Below the pieces are notes generated by a model that saw nothing but the letters and a program-made list of their open reading frames with translations, was not told where the DNA came from and ran no database searches. From contig CAJQKX010000434.1 of NCBI GenBank assembly GCA_905479025.1, positions 1-8,480 on the forward strand: a DNA stretch of 8,480 nt. Reading direction: 5' to 3'. Source of the stretch: an uncultured Paraglaciecola sp. Its GTDB lineage: Bacteria > Pseudomonadota > Gammaproteobacteria > Enterobacterales > Alteromonadaceae. Shown piece by piece: positions 6,702 to 8,480 of the stretch; positions within the stretch are counted from its first letter, which is position 1, and every line of letters begins with the position of its first letter. The position numbers were made by a program, and so were the translations under genes.

Positions 6702-8405
6702 TTAATTTTGGCAACCTCCTTTGATTTTAGTGATATGCTCTGCAATATTTTCACGCATTAGGTATAAATCAGTAAAACCAGATGATTTTAAATTTTTTAA
6801 ATACTTTTCAGCTTCACTAACAGAATCATAATCTTCCTCTGCAGCTGAGGCTATCCCCCTCTCTAGTGTAACTATGTATTTATAGTCATCAACCGCCTCG
6901 CGAAACCCCTCCCAAGCGATAGTACCTATCGCAGCATTCGCTGTAGGATAACTAAAATTATGATCTCTAAAGCGCAGATGATCAAAATCATTCCATATTG
7001 ATTGAAACGATCCTTGGTAAGCATAATTCATAACACCATCAAATCCAGATCGCCATAATTCGAGACCATAATTACGTCTATAAATTTCTGGATCCTCAGC
7101 GCCAACTTGAGGATTGTTGTAACTATAAATCTTCTTCCCTGCCGCCTGAAATTTAGCAGCCTCTTCACGGTCAGGCTTACCTGCATAAACAAGTAAATCT
7201 AAACTCTCACCAACAGATTTATAAGTACCCTTATAACCCGCTACAAAAACTTTAATCCCTCGATCAGACAGACGATTCCATAGTTTTTTTTGCTTAGCAA
7301 GTAGAGAGCCTCTTGCTTCATCAATACCATAAATATATAAATTTTTTACTCCGTACTTATCAAACACAGGCCGAGCTTTATCCACATCTTTAATAATTTT
7401 ATTATAAGAGTAATTTTTATCTTTATTGCCAGTTCTTATCCCATAAAAATAAATCGTACTATTACTCATACCAACTTTATTTCTGATTTTTAGATACCGA
7501 TCTAAATATTCTAAATTTTTTATTGGTTGATATATGTTTGGGTTTGTTACGCCATGCCTTAGCATATCATTTAACTCGTACTCGAGTTGTTCCTCACTTT
7601 TACCTTCAGAAGATATACTTGCCCCCGCTTTCGATAAAATCCCACGATAATATAAGCTATATTCAACCAAAGGATTGCAAAGAGAGAACGGCCTAACACT
7701 TATTTGAATTCTTATATCTTGGAGAACAATCCCTTCATGCTCTAATGAGACTCGTGAATTATATATCCCTGGAGTTGTATCACTCGGCATATGAATAGTT
7801 ATCCATACTTGCTTTTTCCTCCCCGCAAGGAGGTCAAAAGGAAGTAACACCTTACTGTCAATAACGTTTAAGTCATCAACTTTTATTATTAGCGCCCCAA
7901 CATTATCGCCAGAGGTACTGATATCTTTATAAATAGATTTTTTATTTTTATTTATTTTTAGATAGTTTTTCTTTTTTTTGTAATCAACTGCCACAAGTGC
8001 ATCATCATTTAGCAATAGCTCAGGAACTAAATGTCTATTTTTTTTCTTATCCCAGCGACCAATCCATGCTTGATCCGCCTGATACCATTCTTTTACTAGC
8101 TTAATATCTATATGACGTTGATCTATTATGGACTCATGACCTTTAATAGGATGTGCGACTAACATAAGCTGGCTTAGGTCTTGGTCAGACTCAATAACAA
8201 AACTGACAGGCTCATATTCTCCGGCCACGAGACTGACTTTAATATTATTCGAAACAATCCCACCGATAATTTTAGAATTAGATAAAATCGGGTTTCCAGA
8301 AATCGCAGGTACGACTGTAATCTTTTCACTTGCACTTGTAAAAACAACAAATGTCATCATTGAGCAAAGAAAAAAAGCCTGAAAGAAAATAGCGGCTCTA
8401 ATCAT
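6702..8405 (-). CDS. Exported DUF4091 / GH123-like glycoside hydrolase
   Basis: This is a protein of about 567 residues; numbering here counts from a TTG one codon earlier. A hydrophobic signal peptide (about 1-27, ending near FTSA) predicts export to the periplasm or outside. I see no good lipobox. Residues 50-240 are beta-rich, including VSLVAGEYEPVSFVIE (58-73), like the N-terminal domains that precede GH123/DUF4091 catalytic barrels. The catalytic region carries YIYGIDEARG (358-367), whose adjacent D363-E364 match the Asp-Glu pair of GH123 N-acetyl-beta-galactosaminidases. It ends with IAWEGFREAVDDYKYI (497-512), close to the DUF4091 signature R-EA-DYEY. It may cleave a HexNAc-containing glycan, perhaps the polymer made by this locus; the substrate is an inference. 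ATG at 8405 is preferred to the TTG at 8408. No ribosome binding site is evident, and the previous stop codon is only 3 nt away, so coupling is likely. Three A8 runs interrupt the gene. Confidence 0.75.
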   Translation of the reverse strand: MIRAAIFFQAFFLCSMMTFVVFTSASEKITVVPAISGNPILSNSKIIGGIVSNNIKVSLVAGEYEPVSFVIESDQDLSQLMLVAHPIKGHESIIDQRHIDIKLVKEWYQADQAWIGRWDKKKNRHLVPELLLNDDALVAVDYKKKKNYLKINKNKKSIYKDISTSGDNVGALIIKVDDLNVIDSKVLLPFDLLAGRKKQVWITIHMPSDTTPGIYNSRVSLEHEGIVLQDIRIQISVRPFSLCNPLVEYSLYYRGILSKAGASISSEGKSEEQLEYELNDMLRHGVTNPNIYQPIKNLEYLDRYLKIRNKVGMSNSTIYFYGIRTGNKDKNYSYNKIIKDVDKARPVFDKYGVKNLYIYGIDEARGSLLAKQKKLWNRLSDRGIKVFVAGYKGTYKSVGESLDLLVYAGKPDREEAAKFQAAGKKIYSYNNPQVGAEDPEIYRRNYGLELWRSGFDGVMNYAYQGSFQSIWNDFDHLRFRDHNFSYPTANAAIGTIAWEGFREAVDDYKYIVTLERGIASAAEEDYDSVSEAEKYLKNLKSSGFTDLYLMRENIAEHITKIKGGCQN

Positions 8406-8408
8406 CAA

Positions 8409-8480
8409 TTACTTAATGACGCCGCGCGTATCAATTACAACTTTCTCACCTAACTCGGCGGCTTTTAATTTTTTGAAGTG
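8409..8480 (-). CDS. Nucleotide-sugar dehydrogenase, C-terminal fragment
   Basis: Only the last 23 codons and the TAA (8411-8409) are present; the gene enters from the right edge in frame with base 8480. The tail LGEKVVIDTRGVIK resembles the end of UDP-glucose/GDP-mannose dehydrogenase family proteins, whose last beta-strand carries V-V-D-T-R/K-G-V. This ending is most typical of UDP-N-acetylmannosamine or UDP-N-acetylglucosamine 6-dehydrogenases (WecC/WbpA-like). Such an enzyme would oxidise the C6 hydroxyl of a UDP-sugar twice with NAD to give a uronic acid. The gene is first of those visible, and its stop lies 3 nt before the glycosidase ATG, so it belongs to the same operon. The fragment is short; the family is likely and the exact substrate unproven. 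Confidence 0.6.
   Translation of the reverse strand, partial: HFKKLKAAELGEKVVIDTRGVIK

Noticed and set aside
8325..8405. Lipoprotein signal at the cysteine in the leader of the GH123-like protein
   Set aside because: The residues before the cysteine (FFL) do not fit a lipobox, and hydrophobic sequence continues well past it; an ordinary cleaved signal peptide fits better.

Overview
The window is part of a Gram-negative surface-polysaccharide (O-antigen or capsule) biosynthesis locus of the Wzx/Wzy type. It is clearly AT-rich. Every real gene is on the minus strand, so transcription runs from right to left. A bi-domain oxidoreductase, a nucleotide-sugar dehydrogenase and Wzx/Wzy partners together suggest a low-GC gammaproteobacterium (Shewanella-, Vibrio-, Pseudoalteromonas-like, or a Pseudomonas-type island). 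The genus is an inference and cannot be fixed from the sequence.

In transcription order: (1) the last 23 codons of a nucleotide-sugar dehydrogenase, probably of the UDP-HexNAc(A) type (8480-8409); (2) an exported DUF4091/GH123-like glycoside hydrolase (8405-6702); (3) a Wzx-like flippase starting at GTG (6657-5461); (4) a Wzy-like polymerase of the O-antigen ligase family (5450-4149); (5) a GT-B, family-4-like glycosyltransferase (4123-3002); (6) a CapA-type (PGA_cap) metallophosphatase-like protein with a GTG start and no membrane anchor (2945-1896); (7) a PaaK/CapK-like adenylate-forming enzyme (1899-595) that overlaps CapA by ATGA. Spacing is tight (-4 to 56 nt), so this looks like one operon. 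A hairpin followed by a T-tract (588-561) lies just past the last stop codon and probably ends it.

After a 485-nt AT-rich non-coding stretch (110-594) a new gene begins: the first 36 codons of a bi-domain (zinc alcohol dehydrogenase plus Gfo/Idh/MocA) oxidoreductase, running off the left edge. The non-coding stretch holds the terminator, two weak promoter candidates, some inverted repeats, and on the plus strand a short open stretch resembling the N-terminus of a CMP-sugar cytidylyltransferase, possibly a gene relic.

Working model: the dehydrogenase supplies a uronic-acid-type sugar nucleotide, the glycosyltransferase adds a sugar to the lipid-linked repeat unit, Wzx flips it and Wzy polymerises it. 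The exported GH123-like protein may trim or release the polymer. The coupled CapA/adenylate-forming pair may install a non-sugar acyl or amide substituent. The least described parts are the exported glycosidase embedded in a synthesis operon and the soluble-CapA plus adenylating-enzyme pair.
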